Below, piece after piece: positions 1 through 11,030 of a stretch of 64,000 bases of DNA. The stretch is from positions 446,599 through 510,598 of the forward strand of contig NMRB01000135.1 of assembly GCA_002633025.1 (NCBI GenBank). The letters are read 5' to 3'. Source of the stretch: Notospermus geniculatus (lineage: Eukaryota > Nemertea > Pilidiophora > Heteronemertea > Lineidae). Position numbers and translations under genes: made by a program. The notes beneath the pieces were generated by a model that made no database searches, was not told where the DNA came from, and saw only the letters and a program-made list of their open reading frames with translations. Position 1 is the first letter of the stretch. The number at the start of each line of letters is the position of its first letter.

Positions 1-601
1 TATGGAATCCGAGGGTACTTTTTTTATAATACCGTGTTCCCAGAGGGAAAAAGCGGTGCGTTTTCTATCAGGGAGTGACGATCACAGGCTGTGATCATGT
101 TACACGATGTTGTCACGATGAACAGGATCAATAGATGGGTCTTCATGACTGGTGTGTGTTGCGGAACCCCTGCCTCCTCCTCCCGAGTTTGACGGCCGAG
201 CACCATAAGCCGTTCGGTGGTTGCCCCCCGATGGCCATTGAGATCTCCCTGAGGACCACAAATCTGTAGGTTCCCTTATGTCACCGCATCCTAGCTTGAT
301 CTGCGGTTGTATCGGCAAACCCTTCTACGCTCAACCATACCTCTGCTGAGATATTCTCCACAACACCGACAACATAATTAATATAAAGTCCTATACGGCA
401 CTCCGTTTTCCAGTCAATATTTTTTCTGGCGTGTGCAAAATTTACAATGACCCGAGGAAAATGTGGCCATGTTGTTGGAAAATCTATAGAGAATCGTGTC
501 AAGGGGCATCTTCAAAGTTCAAGTGCAAGACCAACACCGAACACCCGACAGACGGCGACGTCGTAACTCTGTATCAAGCGCCAAACCTGTCACGGTGTTT
601 T
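1..601. other. Gene-free, no feature seen
   Basis: Short overlapping open frames on both strands only. No repeats shared with the rest of the window were noticed. Confidence 0.5.
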
Positions 602-1151
602 GTTCGCGAACACGACTAGTCAGTCCTTCGCATCCGCTCGAACAATAGCGGATAATCATCTTTGCTCAAATTAACGCCCAGATCATGAATAATTAATTAC
701 GTTTGCCGGGACATTTCCCAATCGACACTTCTCCGACTGACATTTGCGCCCGTGGGCACAACTCCGGTCATATTTGCACCCTGTCTGTCGGTGTCCGATA
801 ACACGCCCTTGTTTCGTCCCTTCCGTGTGCACATGGCGTTTATTGCCGTGCCTTTATTTGCGCGGCGTTCTTACACCACGACTAAACCAGTTACCCAAGC
901 GATAGACGCACGGCGTCCACTGTATACTCAGACAAATCTATAGAAATTAATAGCACCCGGGGAGCCTAACAGTGTGTGTTATACGGTCGTTATTATTCTG
1001 GACTCGTATCTCACGGCCTCCCGTCGTCTTCGAAGAAAGTACCAAGTGAGCGGTAACCCGTCCTGGTGTCACGACCGACAGTTCCGGCGGATACTTCAAT
1101 GCTGCGCAGAACACTGGATCTTTTTTTCACAATCACAACGGGCGTTAAGGC

Positions 1152-1480
1152 TCTGGGTGGTTAGATCCGCAAATATAGACGTCACAAAATAAAAGACGTA
1201 TCTGAAGTGGTGACTGACAAAGACGTTGGGCGGCGCTGCAGTCGTTAGGACGATCTCGAGTCGTAGCTAAGGCAGACGTTTGGCGGCGCTGCAGACGTCA
1301 AGGATGAACTCGAGTGTTTCAAACTTTTCTACTTTAGCAACGTCTCTTTAATTAGCTCCGAATCACAATCATCAAGACGACCGCAGCGCCACCCAACGTA
1401 CTTTCTCAAGATCACGACTCAGTTACATTACAACCTCGTGTTTTGTAGCGTCTATATTTTGCGGAGATAACCGCCCATAC
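1152..1480. mobile_element. ATGGGCGGTTA-family element (decayed ends)
   Basis: The left end (tgggtggttagatccgcaaa) and the complement of the right end (tgggcggttatctccgcaaa) match over about 40 bp. Inside are oppositely oriented copies of the word gacgttgggcggcgctgcag. The same element is duplicated at 2396-2716. Related copies are at 6957-7456, 9420-9653, 9905-10135, 16926-17086 and 34120-34204. Confidence 0.75.
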
Positions 1481-1571
1481 CGATGTTGCATCAAAAAAAT
1501 CGCAGTTGCATGAATGTCGTTGAGATTGCCCTGTGGGACATGTACAGGATCAAGAACGTATATAAAGACCA

Positions 1572-1680
1572 GGGGCCTGTTTCATAAAGTGACTTTAAGC
1601 TAATGGTACCTTTAACCAAATGGAAAATGCATTGAGTTAATGGTACCATTAGTGTAAAGTCACTTTATGAAACAGGCCCC
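1572..1680. mobile_element. Foldback MITE with GGGGCCTGTTTCATAAAG ends
   Basis: The two ends are perfect inverted repeats of about 25 bp (ggggcctgtttcataaagtg and its complement) around a short centre that itself is palindromic (taatggtacc). A second, shorter copy is at 2805-2890 within the duplicated block. No coding capacity. Confidence 0.8.
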
Positions 1681-1772
1681 AGGTCGGCTGAACTATAATG
1701 CCACTTTTGTTTGCCTGGTTGTTGATTGGCGGCGCACTGGGAGAGCGACAGCACCGACACGATACGAACGGA

Positions 1773-1853
1773 NNNNNNNNNNNNNNNNNNNNNNNNNNNN
1801 NNNNNNNNNNNNNNNNNNNNNNNNNNNNNNNNNNNNNNNNNNNNNNNNNNNNN
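1773..1853. other. Assembly gap (81 N)
   Basis: Run of N between two near-identical copies. Apparent open frames across it are meaningless. Confidence 0.99.
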
Positions 1854-2395
1854 GTTCGCGAACACGACTAGTCAGTCCTTCGCATCCGCTCGAACAATAG
1901 CGGATAATCATCTTTGCTCAAATTAACGCCCAGATCATGAATAATTAATTACGTTTGCCGGGACATTTCCCAATCGACACTTCTCCGACTGACATTTGCG
2001 CCCGTGGGCACAACTCTCGTCATATTTGCACCCTGTCTGTCGGTGTCCGATAACACGCCCTTGTTTCGTCCCTTCCGTGTGCACACGGCGTTTATTGCCG
2101 TGCCTTTATTTGCGCGGCGTTCCTACGACCACGACTAAACCAGTTACCCAAGTGATAGACGTACGGCGTCCACTGTATACTCAGACAAATCTATAGCACC
2201 CGGGGAGCCTAACAGTGTGTGTTATACGGTCGTTATTATTCTGGACTCGTATCTCACGGCCTCCCGTCGTCTTCGAAGAAAGTACCAAGTGAGCGGGAAT
2301 CCGTCCTGATGTCACGACCGACAGTTCCGGCGGATACTTCAATTCTGCGCAGAACACTGGATCTTTTTTTCACAATCATAACGGGCGTTAAGGCT

Positions 2396-2716
2396 CTGGG
2401 TGGTTAGATCCGCAAATATAGACGTCACAAAATAAAAGACGTATCTGAAGTGGTGACTGACAAAGACGTTGGGCGGCGCTGCAGTCGTTAGGACGATCTT
2501 GAGTCGTAGCTAAGGCAGACGTTTGGCGGCGCTGCAGACGTCAAGATGAACTCGAGTGTTTCAAACTTTTCTACTTTAGCAACGTCTCTTTAATTAGCTC
2601 CGAATCACAATCATCAAGACGACCGCAGCGCCACCCAACGTACTTTCTCAAGATCACGAATCAGTTACAACCTCGTGTTTTGTAGCGTCTATATTTTGCG
2701 GATATAACCGCCCATA
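2396..2716. mobile_element. ATGGGCGGTTA-family element, second copy
   Basis: Duplicate of the 1152-1480 element within the second tandem block, with the same terminal and internal repeats. Confidence 0.75.
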
Positions 2717-2804
2717 CCGATGTTGCATCAAAAATTTCGCAGTTGCATGAATGTCGTTGAGATTGCCCTGTGGGACATGTACAGCATCAAGAACGTAAAG
2801 ACCA

Positions 2805-2890
2805 GGGGCCTGTTTCATAAAGTGACTTTAAGCTAATGGTACCTTTACAATGGAACCATTAGTGTAAAGTCACTTTATGAAACAGGCCCC
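2805..2890. mobile_element. Foldback MITE, shorter allele-like copy of 1572-1680
   Basis: Same inverted ends as at 1572 but with an internal deletion of roughly 20 bp in the loop. Confidence 0.8.
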
Positions 2891-2982
2891 AGGTCGGCTG
2901 AACTATAATGCCACTTTTGTTTGCCTGGTTGTTGATTGGCGGCGCACTGGGAGAGCGACAGCACCGACACGATACGAACGGA

Positions 2983-5620
2983 CAATCGATACCCGTCTGC
3001 CAAAGCAAACAGTCGATCTGTGGATTCCCTTGGGGAAAGACTGAGGTCAGATGCAACCCAGGACGCTGGGATTGTTTTGCAGAAGTGATCAAAAATTTTA
3101 CGGTGGTTGAATCACATTCGTAACAATGACGCGGTATTTCATTGTGCAATTTCCGCCGCCAGAAGGTTAAAAAGAGATACACTCGCGATTTCGCCGCCGT
3201 CTTTGTGCATAATTGCCCTGAAATCTAAAACTGAAAACTCCGTACTCGTGCCGTGGCGGAGCCGTGGAAAGGTCTCATATTTCCGCAGTGCATTTTCGAT
3301 TTCCTGCGATGGCCACAACCCGTAATTTACTGAATCCTAACGATCATCCGTTAAGCAACTTTATCCAGCATTACTGGGGCCGAGCCTGGCTTACGATAAA
3401 AGACAGATCGATATTATAAAAGCTGCACGTACTCTCCATTCCAAAAATTTAGTGCGGCAGGTTTTCGGCAGATTTCTCCGCAACGGCTGGGCCAAATTGA
3501 CATACAATACATCAATCGATTTGACTTTTTTTACAGCTACAGGCATTATCACTTATATTTTCCCAAAGAACGCGACATTGTCTCACAAAGTCGTGTTTAT
3601 GGCGGAAATGGCGGCCATTTTGAAACCCGCAATGCATCACGTAGTGTAAAATGCATGAATACCGTGGCGAAATGAAATGGATTTTGTGAAAGGGATCCGT
3701 TACGTCGAGAAATGTAGTCTAAACGTCTCTAGTACTAAGACTACGCCCGTGAGGCTAATAGCGATTAATACGGACGGATCGATAACCCAGCTATACGGTA
3801 CGTCATGCTCGGGAAACGCGAGCGAGCGATTTGTAAGCTTTTCCTTCGAGATCAAGAATGAATAATACATGGACATGAGTATTGTCAAATATAGGAACTC
3901 GGCGTGTATACTGAGAATGGTTCCGCCGTCTGTCGAGGTCGTTACAAGTGTAAATATCACAATGACATTTTAGGTGAAAAGCTAGTATTTGCCATGCGAC
4001 AGTTTTTANTTCAGAGCCTATATACTCATGTAGATACATTTCTATTGGCCCAAATTGGGCGGAAAAGGTAGGACTAAACCAATCACAACTTGCTTTATAA
4101 AGAGTTCGTGCAGAAAAGAACTGAGGTCCAACAGGCTACGTGCAAACTCACTTTTATACATGTATGTAAAACGATTTTCCACTCACAATAAGCAAGACAC
4201 AGCTTGGGGAGAATGGGTCAATAATGTAGGAATGGATTTCCGTCATTTAGGTACCGACCCCAACGTTTGTAACAGCGCATATCGTGAGAGGCCGCCGTTC
4301 AATAGGCGCGATAATCCGTGGACAACGCCTCGAGACATGCGGATCACGTTCCGCGCTATTCAAACCAGGAGAGAGAAATAAGACGAGAGATAATCACGAC
4401 TGGCACGCAAGCAGAAGAATTAGCCATATAAGATATCCACCATTCAAATTTGGCCGAGGGAAATTCGCCTCGCGATTTTTCCACTCGCTGTTTATCAGCG
4501 TGAAGGAATAGAAGGAATGCACAGTACATATATGTACAGGCACTGACATAGGTTGTAGGCCTATGACGTCGGTGTCTCGGCTGATATCAAATGGCACGTA
4601 GGCGTAGGCCTACAGAGCGACATCGGAGATGCACAGTGGATCAGTGCGAAACTTTTTTCAATACAAATTTGCTGCGATTATGAAAATGCCACAGGCACCG
4701 CCGCCCATAAGGATGTCCGTTTCCAAGAACTCCGCGATGGCCCGTCTGCAGCGTCCTGTGACATTGTCCATTCATTGGGACATGTCATTCCTTTATGACG
4801 GGAACTGCGGAGGTCTGATGTTTGAAATGAAAGAGTCTGCTCTCCCCACGCCCCTTTAGTACCCTCTTGAAGCGGATACAATACCGACGACTGATACAGT
4901 ATCCGCCGACCTGATGGCGGAACACCGCGATCGTCACGAAAATTTCCTCGCTTAGAGAAAAGAGTATATACGAGAGGCGATCAAATCTACTGCCACGCAA
5001 GTCAAACCAATTTACCTAAAGTACATCATGACCTACGGATTCCATTATACTGATAGATTTACGGATACAGGGAGTTTAGATATGATGGTGGGTGTATCGC
5101 CTCGTATTCCCACGGCTATTTTGTTCAAACTCTAGCTGAATAACACGCCTCGCTGTCTTAAAAAATAAAAAAAAATACAGCAACCGAGAAAGGTCACTCC
5201 GGATTTCCGTGAGCTCTTTGTTATCAAAATCGACACTTTCCGATTATCAAGGTGCCATGTTGGATACAAGTAGTTCTGATCCGGAGTCACAGGGGCGGTC
5301 CCTAAAGGCTTTATAACCGTATTTCTGACCGCTCGTTTATATGATCTAGCCGACGGTTCTCTACAGACAGAAGTACAGACTGGTCCGTCAATGAATAATG
5401 CAGACTCGTCTCTCGAAGTAATCAAGAATTCCTACCTACATCGACGCTAGATTCGTGTTAAACACGACAAAATGAGTGGTAATGGCTGTATTGTACAAGC
5501 AGTAATGTGGGCGAGGCGATCAAGAATAGACCTGTATACGAGGAAACCGGATATGCAGCTATGACAGGAGGATCGGGACTCACCGTCAGAATATTGACAC
5601 GAGTGCCGAGCGCCTAATAA
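2983..5620. other. Mostly unannotated stretch
   Basis: Contains the repeat at 3566, an ambiguous base at 4009 and several open frames of 60-108 codons on both strands without splice support or recognisable domains (for example 4055-4381 plus, 5132-5425 minus). Exon 6 of the main gene was looked for here on the minus strand and not found. Confidence 0.4.
3566..3715. repeat. Dispersed repeat shared with 11597-11757
   Basis: Order of shared words: a ggcggccattttgaaa box, an aatgcat box, gtagtgtaaa, gtggcgaaat, then ttgtgaaagggatccgtta. The same series occurs at 11597-11757 with point differences. No inverted ends are visible, so the class is unknown. Confidence 0.6.
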
Positions 5621-5624
5621 GGCA

Positions 5625-5785
5625 TCTCTATAAACAAGGAGGAAACCGGGGTGCCCGCGGAATCTGCTTTGTCAAAGACGGTATCCATCTCTATTAATGG
5701 ACCGAACGGAACTCGAACCCGGAACCATAGACGTGACAGGTCCCAATGATTTTACTGCGTCACTCTGACAGCCCACACAGCCGCA
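5625..5785 (-). mobile_element. tRNA-derived SINE fragment
   Basis: Read on the minus strand, an A-box-like gtgacgcagta (5753-5763) is followed by a B-box-like gggttcgagttc (5709-5720), the spacing of a tRNA promoter. Further on is gcaccccggtttcctcc, a core motif common in SINE bodies. Too degenerate for a functional tRNA. Confidence 0.45.
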
Positions 5786-5934
5786 ACAGCCCAGACAAAA
5801 AGAAACAATATTTCATTCACAAGATCAGAACAGATTAAAAACATAAAATTTTTAAGGCTTGAGTAAAACGGCGATGCCGTTTTAAACCGAAAAGGGTTCC
5901 GTATGACAGGTCCAAACCTCTCAGGAATCACAAG

Positions 5935-6530
5935 AGAGTGCCTTGCGAAAGGTAAAGATGACGGTTAATGCAGCGGAAACTCTGCTACCAGCCAACGACT
6001 GTTGTTTTGAGTAGCAGCCCCCGAGCCGGTCCCCAGGCATCGTGATTAACGGTGTCTGCCCTGACATTAATGTCGATGTATGACTTAAACCCAGCATCGA
6101 TCGATGGTAAAGGTCGGCAGGAACAGAGACGGACGCCAGGCAAACACACCGCGTCACACGGCGTAAGCGCTTAAAATGCCATTTCCTACGGGATACTCGG
6201 AATGCTCGCTGAAGAAATAACGACATAAAGAATGTGGACGTGCTTTGCAGCGATTGGGAAGGCAGGCGCCGGATGTAAGGCTTCGGAATACGGGCATGAC
6301 GGGTGATTTGCTGAAATGTACATGCGAAGTCGGTTGAATCAATTTTGAATTGCGGGGATATTATTGGGTTTTGAGAATTGGTTTTTCGTGAGTTGACTTC
6401 ACGAAGTCGATGTGGTGAATTCAATCGCTTAAAATGTCGGGCTTGAAAATCAATCGGGGGTCGAACCCGCCACCTCATTGGTGCCACCCGCTAGTGTTGC
6501 CACTGCGCCACTCCGACATCTCACTGGAAT
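5935..6530 (-). mobile_element. tRNA-derived SINE with long body
   Basis: On the minus strand tggcgcagtgg (A box, 6500-6510) and gggttcgacccc (B box, about 6459-6470) are spaced as in a tRNA gene. A several-hundred-base body without repeats follows to about 5935. A long open frame that runs through this body is probably incidental. Family not identified. Confidence 0.45.
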
Positions 6531-6956
6531 AGAGACAAGCCTGCCTCCCGTATGTACACCAGGAGCAAAAATCATACACAAAAACATAATTTCATTAATT
6601 AAGCATAGACGTCATCGAGCGACTGCGCTCATTTCGCGAAAATCGCTCGTAATTTATCACTCAAATTGCTCGATAAAACCATAAACAATTGCCGGGTATT
6701 CCAAAGTCAATTGCACCGCGAATTCCCATCCCGGAGTAAAAATCCAGCGCGTCATTACCCAGTCAAGCAAACGAGTTGATAAACGAGAAGACGACGGGAT
6801 CAGCATTTCCACTTTATTCGCGGTCGACTCGCTCGGATATCCGGCCCGGCGTATTCACTCACCATCACCGCTCTCTCGCTCTGTCAACGGTTTCACACCC
6901 GATAGCACCAGAGATAGAGGAAAGAACACACGAAGAAAATTCTTCGAATTACCGGC

Positions 6957-7456
6957 AAAAAGCGGTTATATTCGCAAGTTGAGAGGTTGTTCGTCCTTGT
7001 GACGCGATCTAAAGTCGGCGCTGAGAGAGACGTTGGGTGGCGCTGCAGTCGTAAAGATGATTTTGGAGGCGCAGCAGATCTCACCAACTCTTCTAATTTT
7101 GTAACGTCTATATATCATCAGATCATCCTTACGACTGCAGCGCCGCCCAACGTCTTTCCTAGCAACAACTCGAGGTCGCCTCAACAACTGCAGCGCCACC
7201 CAACGTCTTTCTTGGCTACGACTTGAGATCGTATCAACGACTGCAGCGCCCCCCAACGTCTTTCTTAGCTACGAGTTGAGATCGTCTCAACGACTGCAGC
7301 GCCCCCCAACGTCTTTCTTAGCTACGAGTTGAGATCGTCTCAGCGACTGCAGCACCGCCCAACGTCTCTCTTAAATGCGACTCGAGATCACATCATAACG
7401 ACTAAAGTGAGAGACCATGAATAGTAACGTGTTTATTTGCGGTTTTAGCCGCCCAT
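6957..7456. mobile_element. ATGGGCGGTTA-family element with internal 53-bp tandem array
   Basis: The ends are agcggttatattcgcaa and the complement of tttgcggttttagccgccca. Between about 7130 and 7400 the unit cgactgcagcgccccccaac ... gagatcgtct repeats about five times with a 53-bp period; one inverted unit stands near 7028-7060. The array expands a word present once or twice in the other family members. Confidence 0.75.
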
Positions 7457-9109
7457 AATAGCCCTCAGGAACTGACAGATCGTAGTGTCTATCGATCTCC
7501 GATCGGGAAGAGGCGATGACGTCACCCGTCGATTCAGAAGAAATTTGCCAAATTTGTTTCCGGCAGGTGCCAGCGCTGGAATCGGCACGTTGGTGATGAG
7601 ACTAAGCTAGTTTATTTCCCGGGTTTATTTCCCAGTGTGGCGGGATAGTCTGGAACATTTTTGTCTGGTCTGTGCCTAATCGCTTCCTATCGAAGATATT
7701 AAATTTGACACGTTATTCGTTAAAAATTAAAAAACATGAATCTCTCTATGAATATATTCCGACGGCAATATTCCCCCTCCAGTCACTCGAGCGCGTGTGG
7801 TAGTTTCAACTCGATTGTGAAGTCCCTGGTGGCATTTATATTTATGGACTCGTCTGAGTGCGACGAGTGTCGATAGATGTGTCGTTACTGCCGTATGTTG
7901 TGCGTATATGAGATGAAATATTTAGAGGATGTGGTTGAAGGGAGTCAGTGCCGCGTGACTGGTGAGAATGGCGCAGTGGAAACATGGGCGCCTGTCACCT
8001 CGGGGGGTTGCGGGTTTGATCCCCGGTTGGACCATTCTTCGTTCTGTTGGAGAGGGTGACTCTCCGATTTTCACGGTGAACATGTTGTCGTGTGTATTTC
8101 ACTTCATATTAAGAAATTTATAGACGATTCTTATGATAAAGTGTATTTTTACAGCATGATGTGAAAGTCAATACCGTCCTGCCCGCCACAAAACAAGATA
8201 AAGCGCTCGAATCTTCTACGTTTTGCTTTTGTAGGTGAATTGTCACAATCAATCCTTCCAAACAATTGTTATAATAATATTCCCCGCGAGCCATCTCATC
8301 CGCAGACGACCTACAACTCTCCTTGTATAAATAAAAGGAGACGCGGCCGAGAGTGCTTGACAGAACCCGGCGTTGATCGATTGGTTTCCCAATGCAATAG
8401 TTCAACCGAGTCCCCAGGGTCTATGAATGTATTCCCGATCAATGCAATTAGTGTACATCGATACCCCTGGTTGCGAGTATCGTTAACCGAAGGATGAATT
8501 TCCTCATGACGGCGAGCGAGGGTCAGGTGAACACGGATGACAGATGGTATGTCCGGTAGGATGTGTGACGTCACCGATCACGTGATCGGAGCGGAAATCA
8601 TGCAGCCAATTACGACAGATAAGCGGGGTCAACAGTTTCAGATACTTAAATGTTGAAGACTCGGAGGCGTCGCTCTTGCCCGGCAAAATATTTCACCAGA
8701 AACAACCAAAGACACAAAACCTTCGACATTTTTTAAGGGAAAATAGATGAGGCATCGTAAATAATGATTTATTCATCCTGTCCGTGACGGAGCCGTTATG
8801 TGACCGGACGGGCAGAAAAACTTGCTTGATTTTTATCTCGGGGGACGGAGCGTAATTCCTGAGCTTTATATTACCGAGCTGAGCTACGATCCCATAAAGA
8901 AAGCATTTAAGAGATCAATAGTGCCATTTTTCTTGTGAGAAGGTGTTGCTGGTACAACGATCTACACGCTGTGCAGACAGGCGACTGACGGAGTGTTCAC
9001 AGCCGACACCTACGCTGTGTTTTCGAGCCAACAACAAAGATTGCAGGAGGAAAAGGAACCTTCCCAAGCCTTGAAATTCTTACTAAACATGCTAAATGAG
9101 TTAACTTAC
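7457..9109. other. Region downstream of exon 5, mostly unannotated
   Basis: Probably part of the next intron of the main gene. Apart from the tRNA-like segment at 7964 it has no recognisable feature. A TGACGTCA-type word is near 8568. Confidence 0.4.
7964..8039 (+). mobile_element. tRNA-like SINE head or tRNA pseudogene
   Basis: The 76-nt segment has complementary 7-nt ends (gagaatg with cattctt), an A box tggcgcagtgg and a B box gggtttgatcccc. The T-arm is not directly adjacent to the 3' acceptor strand and no good anticodon stem forms, so it is not a working tRNA. Its A and B boxes resemble those of the 5935-6530 element. Confidence 0.5.
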
Positions 9110-9211
9110 CCGCCGCCTGAGTCCTCGTTCGCGTCTCCAATACATCGCCATCTGCCCCTTTTTTCACTTTTTCCACACTGCCCTTGGCCGTCTTTCGTTT
9201 CTTCGAGTCAC
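9110..9211 (-). CDS. Exon 5 (102 nt) of the CtBP-motif gene, lysine-rich
   Basis: Minus-strand acceptor (ctcgtatccag) at 9212-9213 and a strong donor GTAAGT at 9104-9109 bracket 102 nt. Two of the three frames contain stops; the open one has phase 1 at both ends and reads DSKKRKTAKGSVEKVKKG, then ADGDVLETRTRTQAA. The KKRK cluster is NLS-like. Only the open frame fits the phase left by exon 4. The exon cannot be the last one, because it ends in phase 1 at a good donor. A plus-strand open frame over the same bases is a shadow. Confidence 0.7.
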
Positions 9212-9404
9212 CTGGATACGAGATGAATAAAAATATAAGCGATGCCGGCAGGTGTCGGAGGAAAAACAGTCACGGAGTTTCGGTAAGGAAGCTTTGGCGA
9301 ATGAAAAAGGCCCTGAAGCCCGAAGCAAAAACGGGAAATTTTCTTGCTCCGTTAGAAGCTATTTTTAAGGTAGCCAAAGAAATGTTCTAGTGTGCAGTGG
9401 CCGT

Positions 9405-9887
9405 CGACGGCAAGAGGCAAGGGAGACGAGTCGTAGCTGAGAAAGACGTTGGGTGGCAATGATAAACCCTTGTAACATCTATCGTCACCTCATCTTTTAT
9501 ATTTTACCCTGTCGCCCATGACTCGCGATCGTCCTTACGACCGCAGCGCCGCCCAACGTCTTTCTTAGCTACGACTCGAGATCGTCGCGACGACTGCAGC
9601 GCTGCCTAACGTCTTTCTTAGGCGACGACTTTGTCGTTATAACAGCCCATAGTGGTCGCAATACAGGGGTTCTATTGTAATTTGTGCCATTTAAATGAAC
9701 ATAACTCGTACAAAGCTGCCTTAACCCGTGGCCAATGTAGCTACGTAGATGGAGTAGTCAGCCGCCATTAGTGAAAAGGCGAGTAATCAAGCTTGCAGCG
9801 CACATATGAAATATTGATGGGGTATAAATAACCATCATAACAATTACGACGTAGTCGAGTATATTTATAGCCTAACGTATCGCGCTT
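9405..9887. repeat. Tandem near-identical copy 1, left of ambiguous base
   Basis: This 483-bp block (starting cgacggcaagaggcaaggga) is repeated from 9889 after a single n at 9888, with only a handful of differences. It includes an ATGGGCGGTTA-family element (about 9420-9653). Likely a mis-joined haplotype pair. Confidence 0.9.
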
Positions 9888-9888
9888 N

Positions 9889-10370
9889 CGACGGCAAGAG
9901 GCAAGGGAGACGAGTCGTAGCTGAGAAAGACGTTGGGTGGCGATGATAAACCCTTGTAACATCTATCGTCACCTCATCTTTTATATTTTACCCTGTCGCC
10001 CATGACTCGCGATCGTCCTTACGACCGCAGCGCCGCCCAACGTCTTTCTTAGCTACGACTCGAGATCGTCCCGACGACTGCAGCGCTGCTTAACGTCTTT
10101 CTTAGCGACTACTTTGTGGTTATAACCACCCATAGTGGTCGCAATACCGGGGTTCCATTGTAATTTGTGCCATTTAAATGAACATGACTCGTACAAAGCT
10201 GCCTTAACCCGTGGCCAATGTAGCTACGTAGATGGAGTAGTCAGCCGCCATTAGTGAAAAGGCGAGTAATCAAGCTTGCAGCGCACATATGAAATATTGA
10301 TGGGGTATAAATAACCATCATAACAATTACGACGTAGTCGAGTATATTTATAGCCTAACGTATCGCGCTT
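9889..10370. repeat. Tandem near-identical copy 2, right of ambiguous base
   Basis: Copy of 9405-9887, ending tatcgcgctt before unique sequence. It lies inside intron 4 of the main gene. Confidence 0.9.
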
Positions 10371-10449
10371 TCAAAATAGAAAAAGAAAAATCACGCACTC
10401 AGAATGTTACAGTAAACGTAAATCGTCGATTTGGAGTTTCCGTCGGCGG

Positions 10450-10582
10450 TGGGATAATAGAGAGTTTTCGTAAAGTCCCGAAACGCCAACGCGAACATCT
10501 ATCCTTTTGTTCGTGCTCTCTTGGTGTCTTCGGATTGGCATCCGCGTTGGCGTTTCAGAGGCTTTGTGAAAAGTGACTAATA
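10450..10582. mobile_element. Foldback MITE, AAACGCCAACGCGAAC type
   Basis: The left arm (agttttcgtaaagtcccgaa, then acgccaacgcgaac) is complementary, with mismatches, to the right arm (ccgcgttggcgtttcagagg then ctttgtgaaaagt). Relatives are at 18437-18565 and 59828-59915. The outer edges contain TA-gagag and ctaata, suggesting a TA target. Confidence 0.65.
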
Positions 10583-10773
10583 GCGAGGTTTAGACCGCAT
10601 CTTACCCCGTATACAAGTGTACGGATGTCGTGTGACGAGTATGCCAGGTTGGACTAGGACCTGAGTTGTACTGCTGGCTAAGCGGATGTGTCAACGACTC
10701 GCTTATCAGGGGCGCCTCCCTCCCACAAAATGATAAATCCCACTCAAAATAATCATCATTTCCAAATACAGAC

Positions 10774-10819
10774 CTGTCAGCAGCTTTTCACCACTTCGTC
10801 TCTTGCGGCCTTGCGGCAT
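10774..10819 (-). CDS. Exon 4 (46 nt) of the CtBP-motif gene, basic
   Basis: A good acceptor on the minus strand (tttattcattacag) precedes ATG at 10819. The exon reads MPQGRKRRSGEKLLT plus the first base of a glycine codon and ends at a GT donor whose context (gtctgt) is weak. Phase is 0 at the start, as required by exon 3, and 1 at the end, as required by exon 5, so the split codon becomes GGT. The basic GRKRR cluster fits the nuclear-localisation character of the rest. The match of phase on both sides supports it; the small size and poor donor are the weak points. It could be alternatively spliced. Confidence 0.6.
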
Positions 10820-10984
10820 CTGTAATGAATAAAACCATAAATATGTAGTCAACGATCAATTTTAAATGGTGTTTACGTCCATTGGAAACACGCAAGTATT
10901 GAGTTAACTTATCGAGTTGAGTGCCAAAGCGCCGAATACGGCAATATTGGCTTTGTAGATAAGTCTGGACAAATGTATAGCAGA

Positions 10985-11030
10985 AGGAAACCGGAGTACT
11001 CGGAGAAAACGTGCAAACGATACATCACGA
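10985..11030 (+). mobile_element. SINE body fragment
   Basis: Contains gaaggaaaccggagtactcg followed by gagaaaacgtgc, the phrase seen in SINE bodies, here without a tRNA-like head. It lies in intron 3 of the main gene. Confidence 0.3.

Larger units (their letters stand above)
602..1772. repeat. Tandem near-identical copy 1, left of N gap
   Basis: The block beginning gttcgcgaacacgactag is repeated at 1854 with small indels (for example a ~10 bp difference in the block before cacccggggagcc, and a shorter foldback loop in the second copy). The two copies are separated only by an 81-base N run. This is the pattern expected when two diverged haplotypes are laid end to end. Confidence 0.9.
1854..2982. 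repeat. Tandem near-identical copy 2, right of N gap
   Basis: Second copy of the 602-1772 block, ending just where copy 1 runs into the gap (gatacgaacgga), after which unique sequence continues. See copy 1 for the differences. Confidence 0.9.

Noticed and set aside
1665-1926. Open frames across the 81-N gap on both strands
   Set aside because: They are open only because N codons contain no stops.
2908-3123. 71-codon frame with a leader-like start and several cysteines
   Set aside because: It begins at the edge of a MITE and inside the haplotype-type duplication, and the antisense strand is open over the same bases. Possible but unsupported.
5561-5620. Possible 30-nt exon on the minus strand with AG and GTGAGT and fitting phase (candidate exon 6)
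   Set aside because: Lies next to a SINE body, is tiny, and has no sequence character like the rest of the gene.
5921-6487. 188-codon minus-strand frame
   Set aside because: It starts in a tRNA-like SINE head and runs through the SINE body; composition is not protein-like and no splice logic is seen.
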